Position numbers and translations under genes: made by a program. A stretch of DNA of 64,000 nt from Citrus sinensis (lineage: Eukaryota > Streptophyta > Magnoliopsida > Sapindales > Rutaceae), in the NCBI RefSeq assembly GCF_022201045.2, contig NC_068558.1, positions 49,517,501 to 49,581,500 on the forward strand, written 5' to 3'. Within the stretch, counting starts at the first letter, position 1. Each line of letters starts with the position of its first letter. The notes under the pieces are model-generated. The model saw nothing but the letters and a program-made list of their open reading frames with translations. It did no database searches and was not told the origin of the DNA. This document shows positions 63,140 to 64,000 of this stretch, one piece after another.

Positions 63140-63290
63140 GGATCAGGCTACGGTGCAACAGTGGCACTGTGCCACAGTTGCACCTAGCCGTTGGATGCAG
63201 TTGAATTGGTGTGATCCACTGACATCCAACTGCATCCAACAATTAGGTGCAACTGTGGCACCGTGCCACAGTTGCACCTAAGGGGAATCC
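63140..63290. mobile_element. Mutator-type mini-MITE, 151 bp
   Basis: Perfect 9-bp target duplication TACTTTTAG at 63131-63139 and 63291-63299. The inverted ends start GGAT on both strands, and each contains a strong palindrome (CAACTGTGGCAC facing GTGCCACAGTTG). The inner part GTTGGATGCAGTTG is also inverted-repeated, so nearly the whole element folds on itself. It lies about 500 bp upstream of the R3-MYB start. Confidence 0.85.
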
Positions 63291-63299
63291 TACTTTTAG

Positions 63300-63789
63300 A
63301 TGCTGAAGCAACAAAAATTGTACAATTGAGATGAGATGTGAGATGTGAGACGTGACTTCTCTCACGCATGATGAAACATGATAAGCTAATTAAATAGAAG
63401 ATCAATAGTCCAGTAAATTACAGCATTTGATGCACTCCTGCTGCCCTAATTAACCCTAAATAAAAGAGTTTTGACCATTAGGCAGGAACAACTACAAGTC
63501 AACGAATTTTGATTTGTATGTTTGGTTGGTAGGATCTGTCGTTCCCATTACACTTGTCCTGCCTACCATCACTGTGCCCGCAGGACAGGCACAGCACTGA
63601 ACTTTGGAGTCCATTGGTAAAATATTAAAAGTTATAGGGATTTACAATTTCCAAATTCCATTTTCAGAAAAAGAAAAACAACTAATAATTGCCAAAATCT
63701 TTCTACTTTTAAAACAGTCACTCATCTCTCATTCTCTCCTTTTTCTCTCTTAACAAACTTTGCTTTCTTTTTCAATAAACTCTTTAAGA
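63300..63789. promoter_or_regulatory. Promoter region of the R3-MYB gene
   Basis: About 490 bp between the MITE and the start codon, with a CT-rich leader (TCTCATTCTCTCCTTTTTCT) just before the ATG. No specific element is assigned. Confidence 0.45.
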
Positions 63790-64000
63790 ATGGATAAGCG
63801 TCGCAGGAAGCAAGCCAAGACCACTACTACTACTTTTTACTCTGAAGGTAACTTCACTCCCTCGCTCTCTGATTAATTGATCAGTTTATTCATTTGATTG
63901 TGAAACAAATTACTTTATTTCTGGGTTCTTTCTTTATTTGCTGCCTAAAATTGAATGTTCTATTCAGAGGTGAGCAGTATTGAATGGGAATTCATTAACA
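63790..64000 (+). CDS. R3-type single-repeat MYB (CPC/TRY/ETC family), 5' part only
   Basis: Exon 1 at 63790-63847 encodes MDKRRRKQAKTTTTTFYSE. An intron (GTAACT...TTCAG) follows, and exon 2 starts at 63968 with EVSSIEWEFIN at the window edge. This is the conserved start of the small R3-MYB inhibitors, and the EVSSIEWEFI text is diagnostic. These proteins lack an activation domain and compete with R2R3-MYBs for bHLH partners, repressing trichome fate and promoting root hairs. Position next to CENH3 and TROL matches the Arabidopsis ETC1 and ETC3 loci. The missing part should hold the rest of the R3 repeat. Confidence 0.85.

Noticed and set aside
1-64000. CRISPR array, bacterial operon or viral system
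   Set aside because: All clear genes are plant nuclear genes with introns. The tandem repeats have no spacer structure and there are no cas-like or phage-like genes.

Overview
The window is nuclear DNA of a flowering plant, most likely a woody eudicot. The reasons are multi-exon genes with GT-AG introns, chloroplast- and mitochondrion-directed proteins, a plant ABA receptor, a plant CENH3, and AT-rich intergenic DNA full of small DNA transposons. Citrus or a relative is my best guess, but that is from memory only.

Left third (1-20.4 kb): a gene for a nucleotidyltransferase of the PAP/OAS1 type lies on the minus strand inside a tandem duplication with a unit of about 7.15 kb. Copy 1 (1-5418) has seven exons and runs off the left edge. 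Copy 2 (7124-12532) keeps all seven exons, but its last exon is cut by the duplication junction. Both breakpoints and the junction share the pentamer AAACC. After the duplication, a 6.1-kb Mutator-like element (14138-20250) entered copy 2. It is flanked by a perfect 10-bp target duplication, and the empty site survives in copy 1. The element carries exon-like fragments, a short-period minisatellite and about 22 copies of a 156-bp tandem repeat.

Middle (20.4-29.9 kb): gene-poor AT-rich DNA with a SINE that has a perfect 14-bp target duplication, an 810-bp foldback Mutator-type element and other repeat remnants.

Right half (29.9-64 kb): a gene block that reads, in order, PYL ABA receptor (+), DYW-type PPR protein (-), PORR-domain WTF1 (-), GH18 chitinase-domain protein (+), a truncated PPR-like ORF (+), TROL thylakoid rhodanese-like protein (+), centromeric histone CENH3 (+) and the first exons of a small R3-MYB of the CPC/ETC type (+, cut by the right edge). 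The order matches, from memory, two separate Arabidopsis segments merged into one (PYL7-PPR-WTF1-GH18-TROL-ETC3 on chromosome 4; PYL9-CENH3-ETC1 on chromosome 1), so this block looks like the unfractionated ancestral arrangement. Between these genes lie several non-autonomous transposons, a decayed hAT transposase and a short degenerate Ty3/gypsy element with recognisable LTRs, primer-binding site and polypurine tract.

The genes do not form a single pathway. PYL acts in ABA signalling, PPR and WTF1 in organelle RNA processing, TROL in photosynthetic electron transfer, CENH3 in kinetochore identity, and R3-MYB in epidermal cell fate. Exon coordinates were derived by hand from splice consensus and reading-frame continuity.
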